The notes under the pieces were generated by a model. That model was not told the origin of the DNA, made no database searches, and saw nothing but the letters and a program-made list of their open reading frames with translations. This document shows, piece by piece, positions 31,732-39,867 of a stretch of DNA of 64,000 nucleotides. Location: contig NZ_QBKR01000001.1 in NCBI RefSeq assembly GCF_003054245.1, forward strand, positions 243,951-307,950. Reading direction: 5' to 3'. The position numbers and the translations under genes are program-made. Positions within the stretch are counted from its first letter, which is position 1. Each line of letters starts with the position of its first letter. This DNA is from Melghirimyces profundicolus (GTDB lineage Bacteria > Bacillota > Bacilli > Thermoactinomycetales > DSM-45169).

Positions 31732-33087
31732 TCATAAGTTGGACAGGACCTGGAAGACAAATACGGCGAGGATCAGCACCGGCGTGATCCAACGGGCGAC
31801 AAACCCCCAGAAGCCTTCTCCGGCAAGCCTGTTTCCGTCTTCGCCCCGTAAGGCTTCAAGGACCTGGTGCATTCCCCATTTCCATGCGGAAAAGATAATA
31901 ATGACCAGCCCTCCTAAAGGAAGAAGGACATTGGATGCCACGAAATCCATCGATTCGAAGATCGGCAGTCCGGCGATTCCTTTGACATGGGACCATGTGC
32001 TGAAGGAAAGGGTGGAGGCGATTCCCAGAAGGAAAATCAGACCGCCGATCAGGATCGTTCCCTTTTGCCGGCTGAGATTGTGTTCATCTTCAAAGTAGCG
32101 GAGCGGCACTTCCAAGAGGGAAATGGAGGAGGTCAGGGCCGCCATGCTCAAAAGGAAAAAGAAAAGGACAGCAAACAGGCCCCCTGCCGGCATTTGGGCA
32201 AATACCGCCGTAAGTGTAATGAAAACCAGGGGCGGTCCGGCACTGGGTTCATAACCCAAGGAGAACACAGCGGGAAAGATGGCCAGTCCGGCCGCCAAAG
32301 AGACCAGTGTGGAAAAGACCACAACGTTGCCGACGGCACTGGGGATACTTTCTTTTTTCGAAAGGTAACTGCCGTAAGTGATCATGGTGCCTGCCCCAAC
32401 GGACAAGGAGAAAAACGCCATACCCAAAGCTTCAAAAATGGTGGTGAATGAAACATCGGACCAATCGGGATACAGGATGAATCGAACCCCTTCCATGGCC
32501 CCGGGAAGGGTGATCGAACGAATCACCAGAATCGACAGCAGGATTCCCAACATCGGCATCAAAAATTTGTTGGTCCGTTCAATCCCGTTTTGCAGCCCGA
32601 AAAGACAGATTCCCATGGTCAGGATCATGAACAGCGCTTGCCAGAGAACGGGGATGACGGGATCCGAGATGAAAGCGGTGAATCGGGTCTCCGCTTCTCC
32701 GATGGACAGACCTCCGAGGTTTCCGAGAATGGATTGCCAGGTGTAGAAGAGTGTCCAGCCGCCGACGGTGCTGTAGAAAGCCAGAATGATCCCTGTGGCC
32801 AGGATTCCGATATACCCTCCCAAGAACCAGAAGGTGCCGGGACCCTGGAGCCGGAGAGCTCCCACCGGATTCCGCTGTGTGCTTCTTCCCAGAACAATTT
32901 CGGAAAGAAGGACGGGCAGGCCGAGAAAAAGCACACAGAGCAAGTAAATCAAGACGAAAGAACCACCGCCGTTTTCGCCTGTGACAAATGGAAAGCGCCA
33001 AATGCTGCCCAGGCCGACGGCAGAGCCGATGGAGGCGAGAATGAATCCGAATTTACTGGTCCATTGTTCCCGCGAATCGTTTGTCAA
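31732..33087 (-). CDS. sodium-dependent transporter of the SNF family
   Basis: A 451-residue LeuT-fold membrane protein with about eleven helices. TM1 has the family hallmark GSAVGLGSIWRFPFVTGENGGGSF, and LGLPVLLSEIVLGRSTQRNP follows TM2. Relatives carry amino acids with Na+ (LeuT, MhsT, YhdH). The substrate cannot be read. I place the start at TTG 33087, nine bases after AGGAGG on the minus strand; longer versions from ATG 33117 would place this ribosome-binding site inside the gene. It may use sodium entering through the same gradient as the Nav channel. Confidence 0.9.
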   Translation of the reverse strand: MTNDSREQWTSKFGFILASIGSAVGLGSIWRFPFVTGENGGGSFVLIYLLCVLFLGLPVLLSEIVLGRSTQRNPVGALRLQGPGTFWFLGGYIGILATGIILAFYSTVGGWTLFYTWQSILGNLGGLSIGEAETRFTAFISDPVIPVLWQALFMILTMGICLFGLQNGIERTNKFLMPMLGILLSILVIRSITLPGAMEGVRFILYPDWSDVSFTTIFEALGMAFFSLSVGAGTMITYGSYLSKKESIPSAVGNVVVFSTLVSLAAGLAIFPAVFSLGYEPSAGPPLVFITLTAVFAQMPAGGLFAVLFFFLLSMAALTSSISLLEVPLRYFEDEHNLSRQKGTILIGGLIFLLGIASTLSFSTWSHVKGIAGLPIFESMDFVASNVLLPLGGLVIIIFSAWKWGMHQVLEALRGEDGNRLAGEGFWGFVARWITPVLILAVFVFQVLSNL

Positions 33088-33207
33088 ATCTTTCAACCTC
33101 CTGCTCGGGAAAGACATTTTATCGATTTTAAACTTCAGTGTAACACAGTATGAGAGCAGGACAAACAACAAATCCTATGGCTAATCCTGGCACGGAGGGG
33201 TGCGGTA

Positions 33208-33723
33208 TTGGCTGCCGAACTTATTTTTCCCGAACAGACTTTAATTTTGATGTGCTCCGCTCCCGGTTGCGGCAAATCCACCTTTACCAAACGCCACTTT
33301 CTTCCGACCCAGGTGATTTCCTCCGACGAATGCCGGGCCATGGTGTGCGATGACATGGAAGATATGTCCGTTCACGAAGAGACGTTTTCACTGGTCCGCC
33401 ATATCGCCCGCCTTCGAATGGGGTTGGGGAAACTGACGGTGATCGATACCACTTCACTCACCCGCAACGTCCGCTCTCAATACCAAAGGTTGGCGGAAGA
33501 GTACGGATTCAGCACCGGGATCATTCTTCTGGACATTCCCCTTGAAACCTGTCTGGAACAAAACCGACGCCGAAACCGTCAAGTGGATCCCGATGTCATC
33601 CGGGCGTTTCATCAATCCCTTCAAAAGACCAAAAAGACAGTCCGGGAGGAAGGGTTCGATCACTTATATTTCCTGGACGAACATACATTGCCGAAGGCGA
33701 GGGTCACCATCCGGGGAACATAA
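33208..33723 (+). CDS. P-loop kinase of the AAA_33 / polynucleotide kinase type
   Basis: A 171-residue protein with Walker A LMCSAPGCGKSTFTK near the N-terminus, an ISSDECRAMVCDD segment and a DTTSLTRNVRSQY helix like those of T4 Pnkp-type kinases, and a lid with EQNRRRNRQVDPDVI. It probably phosphorylates a nucleic acid end or a small metabolite. TTG 33208 follows GGAGGGG by seven bases. It is divergent from the SNF transporter and stands alone. Confidence 0.8.
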   Translation: MAAELIFPEQTLILMCSAPGCGKSTFTKRHFLPTQVISSDECRAMVCDDMEDMSVHEETFSLVRHIARLRMGLGKLTVIDTTSLTRNVRSQYQRLAEEYGFSTGIILLDIPLETCLEQNRRRNRQVDPDVIRAFHQSLQKTKKTVREEGFDHLYFLDEHTLPKARVTIRGT

Positions 33724-33784
33724 AATCACGGCTTTCGAGTGATAATAAACATGCACTCAACCATTTCCAAAGGGGGCGTTTGGA

Positions 33785-34009
33785 TTGTTTCGCTTCTTTA
33801 ACACCAAAAAGAACGAAGAGTCCAACCGTGCGGCTGATATGAATGCCCGCGGAAAACTGGACGGTACTTCCGACGATCGCAAGATCCGGGAGTTGATGAA
33901 CGAAGTGGCTTCCGAAGTGGGCGTGGAGGAAGCCCGTCGTGAGAAATCTCCCGAAAAAGCCAAGGAGCTTGGCCGCGATGTGAAAAAAGAGGTCAAAAAG
34001 CGCACCTGA
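33785..34009 (+). CDS. small charged protein, unknown
   Basis: A 74-residue highly charged, probably helical or disordered protein (LFRFFNTKKNEESNRA at the start, KKEVKKRT at the end). It has no membrane segment or cysteine. TTG 33785 follows AAGGGGGCG, and a strong terminator lies 13 bases past the stop. I do not recognise a family. Its charge pattern is like small spore-core or stress proteins, but that is only an impression. Confidence 0.65.
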   Translation: MFRFFNTKKNEESNRAADMNARGKLDGTSDDRKIRELMNEVASEVGVEEARREKSPEKAKELGRDVKKEVKKRT

Positions 34010-34023
34010 AGATGTTGAGTGTG

Positions 34024-34057
34024 GCGGGTGCCCCCGGGTTGGGGGCGCCCGTCTTTT
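34024..34057 (+). terminator. terminator
   Basis: GCGGGTGCCCCC pairs with GGGGGCGCCCGT around GGGTT, followed by CTTTT. Confidence 0.85.
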
Positions 34058-34096
34058 AGCCGTAAAAAAGGGACCGCCAACGGTCCCGGTGAAATT

Positions 34097-34429
34097 TCAG
34101 TTTTTGTTCGGGGATGGGGCCTCAGAGTCAAGGTAGGAGAAGATCTCCGCGAGTTTGTGATCCGCTGCTTCTTTAATGTGTCCGGGGATGGATTGATGTT
34201 CCCGTTGGTCCGGGCCGGAATTTTTCCGGTCGATCACAGGCTTGCACAATCGAAGGTAATCGTTGTTTTCCTGGGTGGGAATTCGAAGACAGTATTCCTG
34301 GCCGGATATGTGGTCCCGGATCCGAAGCTCATACACCGGAGGGGTTTTGTTTCCGCAGACAAACCCCCTGGAACGGAAAAAGCGGTCGATTCTCTCCCGG
34401 TCGTAGACCAATCCCTTGATTCTTTTCAT
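34097..34429 (-). CDS. uncharacterised 110-residue protein
   Basis: A soluble protein starting MKRIKGLVYDRERIDRFF at ATG 34429, eight bases after GAGGGG. The middle part (PVYELRIRDHISGQEYCLRIPT) predicts beta strands and the end is a helix (KEAADHKLAEIFSYLDS). This alpha-beta layout is coherent over the full length, so it looks like a real gene. I do not know the family. The stop is 40 bases past the terminator of the convergent small gene. Confidence 0.65.
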   Translation of the reverse strand: MKRIKGLVYDRERIDRFFRSRGFVCGNKTPPVYELRIRDHISGQEYCLRIPTQENNDYLRLCKPVIDRKNSGPDQREHQSIPGHIKEAADHKLAEIFSYLDSEAPSPNKN

Positions 34430-34545
34430 TCAATGAACCCCTCCATATGGATAGCCTTGCCTTCAGCAACAGGGAGGAAATGGGCTGGGGGCGATAACCT
34501 CCCCTTTTTTGTGGCTAACGCCACCCTCTTGCTTCCTTGGAAGTA

Positions 34546-34690
34546 TGGTGAAAAAGTGAGCCGAGCATTCAACCGAAGCCCGAAGGAAGTGCACCACAAG
34601 CAGTTCCTTCGGGCATCCTTGAGGTGCTTGGCCTTCGGGTTCCTGACTTTAATCCTCAAAAAGAAACCCTTTATAAGATGCTTGTAAACC
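34546..34690 (-). repeat. decayed relative of the type I repeat end
   Basis: ATGGTGAAAAAGTGAGCCGAGCATTCAACCGAAGCC resembles the terminal part of copies E and H (TGTGAAAAAGTGAGCGGCGGCATTTACCCGAAGCC) in split form. What follows (two copies of an AAGGAAGTGC/GTTCCTTCGGG inverted motif) does not match the 53-bp unit. The whole 34430-34702 stretch has no supported gene. Confidence 0.5.
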
Positions 34691-34702
34691 CTTTACCCTA
34701 TC

Positions 34703-34731
34703 TTGACATCGCCTAATCATGTTAATATAAT
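34703..34731 (+). promoter_or_regulatory. consensus sigma-A promoter
   Basis: Perfect TTGACA (34703-34708) and TATAAT (34726-34731) with a 17-bp spacer, 92 bp before the next start. The spacer and leader are AT-rich. Confidence 0.9.
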
Positions 34732-34823
34732 CGACTATTCGTAAAATAAAGGGTATTTTTATCCTATGACCAATCGGGTGATTGTATGAACGGAAATCAA
34801 ATCAGATACGGGAGAGAAATGAG

Positions 34824-35507
34824 ATGGAGAAGGAAGACAGCATCATTGATTTTTCCCGGCGAAGAACCCGCTGGCAAAAAGAACAATTCCGGGCGTTCCA
34901 CCGCCTGATCCGGCAGTTGTTTCGATATGTCGAATCTGAAACCAACCTCCGGGAGAAAGTTCGTGCCCGGCACCTCTTCTCCTCCCTGACGGGGGTTCTT
35001 CCCCCCGGACGGAAGGAACGGAAGGACGAATGGTTTCAGATATGGTATGCTTTGGATTACCTGAACATCCAAGGGGCTCGGCACCTGGATCGGTACATGG
35101 AAAAATACCGCTCCCGTCTGAGTGACAAGGATTTACAGCTCATGGCCGCCCTCCTGGCTTCCTATTTTTCGGTGTATCGACTGGAGGAATCCGATCGGCG
35201 GATGAGGGTGGTCCGGGAAGCCTTCCGCAAGGGAGAGAAGGGGGATAAGGTGTTGGGAGCGGGTTCTTCGCCGTCAGCCAGTGGCTTGTACTTTCTGCGG
35301 CCGGTCAAAGTGGGGGTTCAATACACTCCGCTGGGACCGGCAGTGCCCGTCACTCCCGTGCAGAAGGAGTGGATGGAAGAATGGCTGGAATCCGTTTACC
35401 GGCAGGAGAAAGAACAGAGGGGCCAGCCATCGCCTCTTCCCTGGAGGATGTTCATGCAGCAGTGGGGGATCGGTTTGATCCGTTGGTCAGACACGAAGAA
35501 TTCATAA
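34824..35507 (+). CDS. uncharacterised 227-residue protein
   Basis: A basic, mostly helical soluble protein (residues 1-130 rich in Arg/Lys, e.g. DFSRRRTRWQKEQFRAFHRLIRQ). A beta-like segment (GLYFLRPVKVGVQYTPLGPAVPVTPVQKEWMEEW) follows. ATG 34824 is eight bases after GGGAGAG and the gene has a perfect sigma-A promoter, so it is probably well expressed. No family is recognised. It is 18 bp from the PHP phosphatase gene and likely shares its transcript. Confidence 0.7.
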   Translation: MEKEDSIIDFSRRRTRWQKEQFRAFHRLIRQLFRYVESETNLREKVRARHLFSSLTGVLPPGRKERKDEWFQIWYALDYLNIQGARHLDRYMEKYRSRLSDKDLQLMAALLASYFSVYRLEESDRRMRVVREAFRKGEKGDKVLGAGSSPSASGLYFLRPVKVGVQYTPLGPAVPVTPVQKEWMEEWLESVYRQEKEQRGQPSPLPWRMFMQQWGIGLIRWSDTKNS

Positions 35508-35525
35508 CGGAAAGGGAGAAGATTT

Positions 35526-36359
35526 TTGGAACGGTTGGATCTGCATGTGCATACCACGGCTTCCGACGGAATGTTCACACCCGAAGCCGTGGTCACCATG
35601 GCCAGGAAAAAGGGACTTCGCGGTTTGGCGATCACGGACCACGATACGACGGCCGGGGTGAAAGAAGCGAAAAAAAGGGGGGAAGAGCTGGGGGTTGAAG
35701 TGATACCCGGCGTGGAAATCAGTACGGTGGCCAGGGGACAGGACATTCACGTGTTGGGATATTACGTCAATCCTTCCGATGTCATATTCCGGGAGAAATT
35801 GAAGGAGCAACGGGAAGCCCGGGAGCGGCGCAATGAAATGCTTCTCAAAAAACTGGGTGAACTGGGAATATCCATCACCATGGAGGAAGTCCGGGCCAAA
35901 AAAAAGGGCCGGAAGACCAATATCGGACGACCGCACATTGCCGAGGTGCTGGTGGAAAAAGGCGTGGTGGGATCCATGAACGAAGCCTTTGACCGCTATC
36001 TTGGAAAGGATGGAGCCGCTTACGTCACCACGCCCCGGATCCACCCGGAAGAGGCGGTGCGGTTGATCCGGGATTCCGGGGGCGTGCCGGTTCTGGCCCA
36101 TCCGGGTCTTTACGATGATGATGAGTTGGTTCTTCGTCTGGCACAAAACGGGCTCTCCGGGATCGAAGTGGACCATCCGGATCATGACGATTCCATGAGG
36201 TCCCGTTACCGGGAGATGGCCCGGCGTTTTGGGTTGCTGACCACCGGAGGGTCGGATTTCCACGGGGAACGCCACGGTTCCATGTATCATGCTCCCTTGG
36301 GAACCTGCACCGTCGACCGGGAAACGGTCCGAGCCCTGGCCCGCTCCGTCGGGAAATGA
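35526..36359 (+). CDS. PHP-domain phosphoesterase (YciV/TrpH type)
   Basis: A 277-residue protein with the PHP metal-binding motifs in order: DLHVHTTASDGMFTP, AITDHDTTAG, PGVEIST, HVLGYYV, VLAHPGLY and TGGSDFHGERHG. Proteins of this subgroup hydrolyse 3',5'-bisphosphonucleotides or trim RNA 5' ends (E. coli YciV/RnaAM). TTG 35526 is chosen since the motif starts four residues later and AAAGGGAG precedes it. A terminator follows directly. Confidence 0.9.
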   Translation: MERLDLHVHTTASDGMFTPEAVVTMARKKGLRGLAITDHDTTAGVKEAKKRGEELGVEVIPGVEISTVARGQDIHVLGYYVNPSDVIFREKLKEQREARERRNEMLLKKLGELGISITMEEVRAKKKGRKTNIGRPHIAEVLVEKGVVGSMNEAFDRYLGKDGAAYVTTPRIHPEEAVRLIRDSGGVPVLAHPGLYDDDELVLRLAQNGLSGIEVDHPDHDDSMRSRYREMARRFGLLTTGGSDFHGERHGSMYHAPLGTCTVDRETVRALARSVGK

Positions 36360-36393
36360 AAAAGCCGATCCTTAACCGGGGATCGGCTTTTTC
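36358..36393. terminator. bidirectional terminator
   Basis: GAAAAAGCCGATCC pairs with GGGATCGGCTTTTTC, giving T-runs on both strands; it lies between convergent genes and overlaps the end of the GNAT gene. Confidence 0.9.
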
Positions 36394-36812
36394 ATTTCTA
36401 TATGTTCAATCCCTGCATCCATGAAAGGCTCTCCCTGCACTTCATAACCCAGCTTCCGGTAGAAAGGGAGGGCATGGGTTTGGGCGTGCAGTTTGAGCTC
36501 TTTCGCTCCCTGCTTATTCGCGTACTCTTCGATGGATTTCATGATCGCCTGACCCAAGCCGGTTCCGCGGAGACGTTTCAGAACGGCCACCCGCTCCACT
36601 TTTCCGGTATCGTCTGATACCCATCGCAACCGGGCGGTTCCCACCGGTTGCCCGTCCTGAACAGCGAGGAAATGCACGGCGGTTTGGTCCCATTCATCGA
36701 TTTCCAGGGAGGCAGGAACGTTCTGCTCTTCCACAAAAACTTCGTGACGGATGGCGAAGACCAGATCCAGTTGGCCTTGATCCGAGACGGGTTGAATCCG
36801 AAGGCTCAACAT
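36372..36812 (-). CDS. GNAT acetyltransferase (YjcF-like)
   Basis: A 146-residue single-domain GNAT protein: IRHEVFVEEQNVP at the N-terminus, the acetyl-CoA loop VAVLKRLRGTGLGQAIM (R/Q-x-x-G-x-G/A variant) and HAQTHALPFYRKLGY at the end. This ElaA/YjcF subgroup has no proven substrate. ATG 36812 follows AGGAGGGG. It is 26 bases after the YjcG gene on the same strand, the same pair as in B. subtilis. Confidence 0.88.
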   Translation of the reverse strand: MLSLRIQPVSDQGQLDLVFAIRHEVFVEEQNVPASLEIDEWDQTAVHFLAVQDGQPVGTARLRWVSDDTGKVERVAVLKRLRGTGLGQAIMKSIEEYANKQGAKELKLHAQTHALPFYRKLGYEVQGEPFMDAGIEHIEMKKPIPG

Positions 36813-36838
36813 TACCCCTCCTGATTCCCTGTCCAGGT

Positions 36839-37348
36839 TCAACCCCGGAGAAGGAAAGTTTGATAAATGGTCCAGGACCCATTTTCCAATTGATACATCA
36901 AATGAAAGCGGTCGATCCGGGTTTTGGACTCCATTTTCAGCATCCGCAGGCTCCCGTAGACATCGTGCAATTCGTCGTCGGACATTTGTTGCCCGATCGT
37001 GATATGAGGGATGTAATTATACGCGCTTTCATGGTAAAGGACATCGGAATTGATTTTCTCATGGAGCTTTTTTACCGCTTCGGATTCCTCCACCGCGATG
37101 TAAATGACGTTGTTGGTGGGATGAAAGGTACTGATTTTGGGGAGATGGACCGTAAAGGGGGATGTGTTAAGGGCCACCTGATCCAGGTGTTCCACTGCTT
37201 TGGGAAGCATCTCTTCATCCATCTCAAAAGCTTCTTTCAACGTGATGTGGGGCGGAATCAAAGCATAATGGGGGTCATACCGTTTACGATAGGAATTTGC
37301 GAAATCCTGAATTTTTTTTTCCGGAAAGGTTGCCACACCGTATTTCAT
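36839..37348 (-). CDS. 2H phosphoesterase YjcG
   Basis: A 169-residue 2',3'-cyclic phosphoesterase-like protein. The two H-x-T/S-x motifs are visible as IPPHITLKEAF (about residue 38) and YIPHITIGQQM (about residue 118). 2H proteins act on cyclic or 2'-5' phosphodiesters; the YjcG substrate is unknown. ATG 37348 follows AAGGAGGGAACAAG. Its translation begins MKYGVATFPEKKIQDFANSY, in good agreement with the family start. Confidence 0.9.
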   Translation of the reverse strand: MKYGVATFPEKKIQDFANSYRKRYDPHYALIPPHITLKEAFEMDEEMLPKAVEHLDQVALNTSPFTVHLPKISTFHPTNNVIYIAVEESEAVKKLHEKINSDVLYHESAYNYIPHITIGQQMSDDELHDVYGSLRMLKMESKTRIDRFHLMYQLENGSWTIYQTFLLRG

Positions 37349-37599
37349 CTTGTTCCCTCCTTGGGGACGGTCTGTACTGATACATGCAAACATCGGACCG
37401 GTGAGACCGTAATGAAGTGGAAGCAATATTCCGTCAGGCAGGATGGACCCTTCGGACGTCGAAGGCTTCTTCCATCATTATACCCGCTATCGGTGAACCG
37501 ATAAAGCGGGGGCACAGGCTCCCGTCAGAGATGTGGGTGCTTAAAAATTGTGATAAGATGAAATTATGCCTTGTCAAAGGCGGGAGGGAGGAACCCGGA

Positions 37600-38142
37600 A
37601 TGAGACGTGTTCACAGCAGAGAGGTGAAAAGCGCCGCTTTAAAGCGATTGCAGGATCGCGGCGTCACCGTGGAGGGCATCGCTGAGATCGTTTATCGAAT
37701 GCAGGCCCCCTACAGCGAGACACTGACGATGGAAAGCTGTGTGGAGAGTGTTATCGCCGTACTGGAAAAGAGAGAAATTCAGCATGCCATCCTTGTGGGG
37801 GTGGAGCTGGATCTGCTTGCGGAGAAAAATGCGCTGTCCGAACCGCTTCAATCCTTGGTGCGACAGGATGAAGGCCTGTTCGGATGCGATGAAACACTTG
37901 CACTCGGATCGGTATTCGGCTATGGGAGCATCGCCGTTACAACCTTCGGTTATCTGGATAAAAACAAGATCGGACTGATCAAAAAACTGGACACAAAGGA
38001 CGACGGCCCCGTCCACACCTTTTTGGACGATCTCGTAGCCAGTATTGCGGCATCGGCTTCCAGCCGTCTGGCCCACCGGATCCGGGATGAAGAAGAATCG
38101 GAGTCCCCATCTCCAAAGGTGCAGGATCCGTTTGCCGGGTAA
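37600..38142 (+). CDS. pgpA: phosphatidylglycerophosphatase A-like (YutG family)
   Basis: A 180-residue protein of the PgpA superfamily, soluble YutG branch. Family blocks: GVTVEGIAEIVYRMQAPYSETLTMESC, ILVGVELDLLAEKNALSEPLQSLVRQDEGLFGCDE and VHTFLDDLVASIAASASSRLAH. The acidic residues in DEGLFGCDE and FLDD are likely metal ligands. In B. subtilis PgpP is the main enzyme and YutG may act in sporulation. ATG 37600 follows GGGAGGG; the terminator is just downstream. Confidence 0.82.
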   Translation: MRRVHSREVKSAALKRLQDRGVTVEGIAEIVYRMQAPYSETLTMESCVESVIAVLEKREIQHAILVGVELDLLAEKNALSEPLQSLVRQDEGLFGCDETLALGSVFGYGSIAVTTFGYLDKNKIGLIKKLDTKDDGPVHTFLDDLVASIAASASSRLAHRIRDEEESESPSPKVQDPFAG

Positions 38143-38156
38143 ACCGTTGCGGGTTC

Positions 38157-38198
38157 AAAAGCGGGTTCCGTTCCTCAGGGACGGATCCCGCTTTTTTT
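38157..38198 (+). terminator. terminator
   Basis: AAAAGCGGGTTCCGT pairs with ACGGATCCCGCTTTTT (two mismatches), followed by T. Confidence 0.85.
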
Positions 38199-38459
38199 GC
38201 AAGAAAAAAGGGCTGTTTCAGCCCGAAGTAGAGGAGGGAACATCTGTCCATGGCAGGTCAGATGGTTGGGAACAATCGAAATCCGATTGTTGATACATTT
38301 TATGTGGGGAGGGAAAAGGAAGTATAGGCCGCACTTCAAAATGTACGGATGTCCCCTTGGGGCATGAACCCCCCTGTTTACTGGCACAATAACCATCATA
38401 CAGGATTTCTTCACCCGTCAAAAGGAAGGCCGGGAGACGTTTTAAAAGGAGGTCGACCG
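38199..38459. other. intergenic leader region
   Basis: About 260 bp without a supported protein gene. The only clear structure is a small hairpin CAATCG-AAATC-CGATTG (38274-38290). It ends in AAAAGGAGG, the ribosome-binding site of the small gene at 38460. Confidence 0.4.
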
Positions 38460-38636
38460 ATGTCTTGCTGGATTTATTGGGCCAAGTTGTACGACACGCG
38501 TTTTCAGGCACGGTGTCTTGCCTCGAGGATGCAGGAAGACTGGTGGGTTTACGGGTATGAAAGCCCTGCCGAGGTGGAAGTGTTTCAGTCCAAAAAAGGT
38601 CGTTATGGTGTCCGTTACATTTGGAAGCTTACTTAA
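38460..38636 (+). CDS. 58-residue aromatic-rich small protein
   Basis: A small protein (MSCWIYWAKLYDTRFQARCL, then MQEDWWVYGYESPAEVEVFQ and YGVRYIWKLT) rich in Trp and Tyr, with two Cys. A perfect AAAAGGAGG lies eight bases upstream of ATG 38460. The alternation suggests a compact alpha-beta fold. I know no function. It is located just before the tRNA cluster. Confidence 0.68.
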   Translation: MSCWIYWAKLYDTRFQARCLASRMQEDWWVYGYESPAEVEVFQSKKGRYGVRYIWKLT

Positions 38637-38686
38637 GCGGGCAGTCGGGATCAATAAAAAATGCGGAAAAAAATTAGGATAACCTC

Positions 38687-38715
38687 TTGCATCCGACGAG
38701 GAAATCATGTATATT
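38687..38715 (+). promoter_or_regulatory. promoter of the tRNA cluster
   Basis: TTGCAT (38687-38692), 17-bp spacer, TATATT (38710-38715), 15 bp before tRNA-fMet. Confidence 0.75.
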
Positions 38716-38730
38716 ATTAAATGTCGCTGC

Positions 38731-38807
<77 letters not shown>

Positions 38808-38811
38808 ATAT

Positions 38812-38888
38812 GGAGCTGTGGTGAAGTTGGAGTTCACGCCGGCCTGTCACGCCGGAGGTCGCGGGTTCGAGTCCCGTCAGCTCCGCCA
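38812..38888 (+). tRNA. tRNA-Asp (GTC)
   Basis: Cloverleaf with acceptor GGAGCTG/CAGCTCC, anticodon arm CCGGCCTGTCACGCCGG, T-loop TTCGAGT, discriminator G and CCA. Confidence 0.95.
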
Positions 38889-38896
38889 TCATCTCA

Positions 38897-38972
38897 GGGC
38901 CTATAGCTCAGTTGGTAGAGCAGTCGGCTCATAACCGATCGGTCACAGGTTCGAGTCCTGTTGGGCCCACCA
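38897..38972 (+). tRNA. tRNA with CAT anticodon (elongator Met or Ile-lysidine)
   Basis: GGGCCTA acceptor, anticodon loop CTCATAA, encoded CCA. The GGCTCATAACC anticodon arm resembles bacillary tRNA-Ile2, whose C34 is changed to lysidine by TilS, but GGTCACAGGTT resembles elongator tRNA-Met. I cannot decide by eye. Confidence 0.92.
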
Positions 38973-38991
38973 GTAAAAGCCCCCTTGCTTT

Positions 38992-39066
38992 GGGCAGTTA
39001 GCTCAGGGGGAGAGCGCTACCTTGACACGGTAGAGGTCACTGGTTCGATCCCAGTACTGCCCACCA
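38992..39066 (+). tRNA. tRNA-Val (GAC)
   Basis: GGGCAGT acceptor, anticodon loop TTGACAC (GAC), T-loop TTCGATC, discriminator A and CCA. Confidence 0.95.
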
Positions 39067-39067
39067 T

Positions 39068-39097
39068 ACCCGCTTTCAAAGCGGGTTTTTGATTTTT
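39068..39097 (+). terminator. terminator of the tRNA cluster
   Basis: ACCCGCTTTCAAAGCGGGT stem followed by TTTTGATTTTT. Confidence 0.9.
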
Positions 39098-39276
39098 AAA
39101 AAAGATTTTTCTCTCCCTCGAGGAAGAGAAAGAAATCGGGAAAGCCTGCTCTTTTTCCTCGGTGGGCCGTGTCAATGAGCTCCATCGAAGGTTAACCATT
39201 CGTTTAATCCTCTTTTAAAACCCTTTGTTAGGATAAAAACAGGCAAGCGGAGTGCAAAAGAAAAGGGGATGCGAGC

Positions 39277-39810
39277 ATGAAGCGTTTGGCGGCCCGGTTG
39301 CAGAGCGTGGATGACCGTTGGGTATGTCGTGTCAACCGGGAGTGGAAATGTGGTGTGTTGGACTGGATCATGCCCCGAATCACCCACCTCGGGGGAGCGG
39401 GGTTCACCTTGACTTTTCTGGTGGCCTGGTTCACCCTTGTTCCTTCCCCCTTGAGATACTGGGCACTGGAGGGGCTGGTGTCGCTGACGTTCAGCCATTT
39501 GGCGGTCCGTCTGGGCAAGCATTGCTGGCACCGCCTTCGCCCCTATCTCCAACTTTCGGAGCTTTCCACGGTTCCGACCCCCCTCCGTGACTATTCCTTT
39601 CCCTCGGGTCACACCACCGCTGCTTTTTCCGTTGCGATCGTGTGGGTGCTCCATGCCCCTTGGTTGATCTGGCTCTTGCTTCCCCTTGCGGCGGGGGTCG
39701 GACTTTCACGGATTTATCTGGGACTTCACTATCCCACGGATGTGGCGGTGGGTGCCTGGTTGGGCACGGTGTTTGCTATTATTTCACATTGTCTTTTTCT
39801 CTGGATGTAA
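39277..39810 (+). CDS. PAP2-family membrane phosphatase
   Basis: A 177-residue protein with about five membrane helices and the three PAP2 motifs: KHCWHRLRP (K-x6-RP), PSGH in DYSFPSGHTTAAFS, and SRIYLGLHYPTD. These enzymes remove phosphate from lipid phosphates such as undecaprenyl diphosphate or phosphatidic acid. ATG 39277 follows AAAAGGGGATG. It converges on the polymerase gene; a 15-T run at 39851-39865 lies between them. Confidence 0.9.
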   Translation: MKRLAARLQSVDDRWVCRVNREWKCGVLDWIMPRITHLGGAGFTLTFLVAWFTLVPSPLRYWALEGLVSLTFSHLAVRLGKHCWHRLRPYLQLSELSTVPTPLRDYSFPSGHTTAAFSVAIVWVLHAPWLIWLLLPLAAGVGLSRIYLGLHYPTDVAVGAWLGTVFAIISHCLFLWM

Positions 39811-39867
39811 TTTCTTGTCACCGCATATTGCTTTGGAAGTCTTGCTTCCGTTTTTTTTTTTTTTTGC

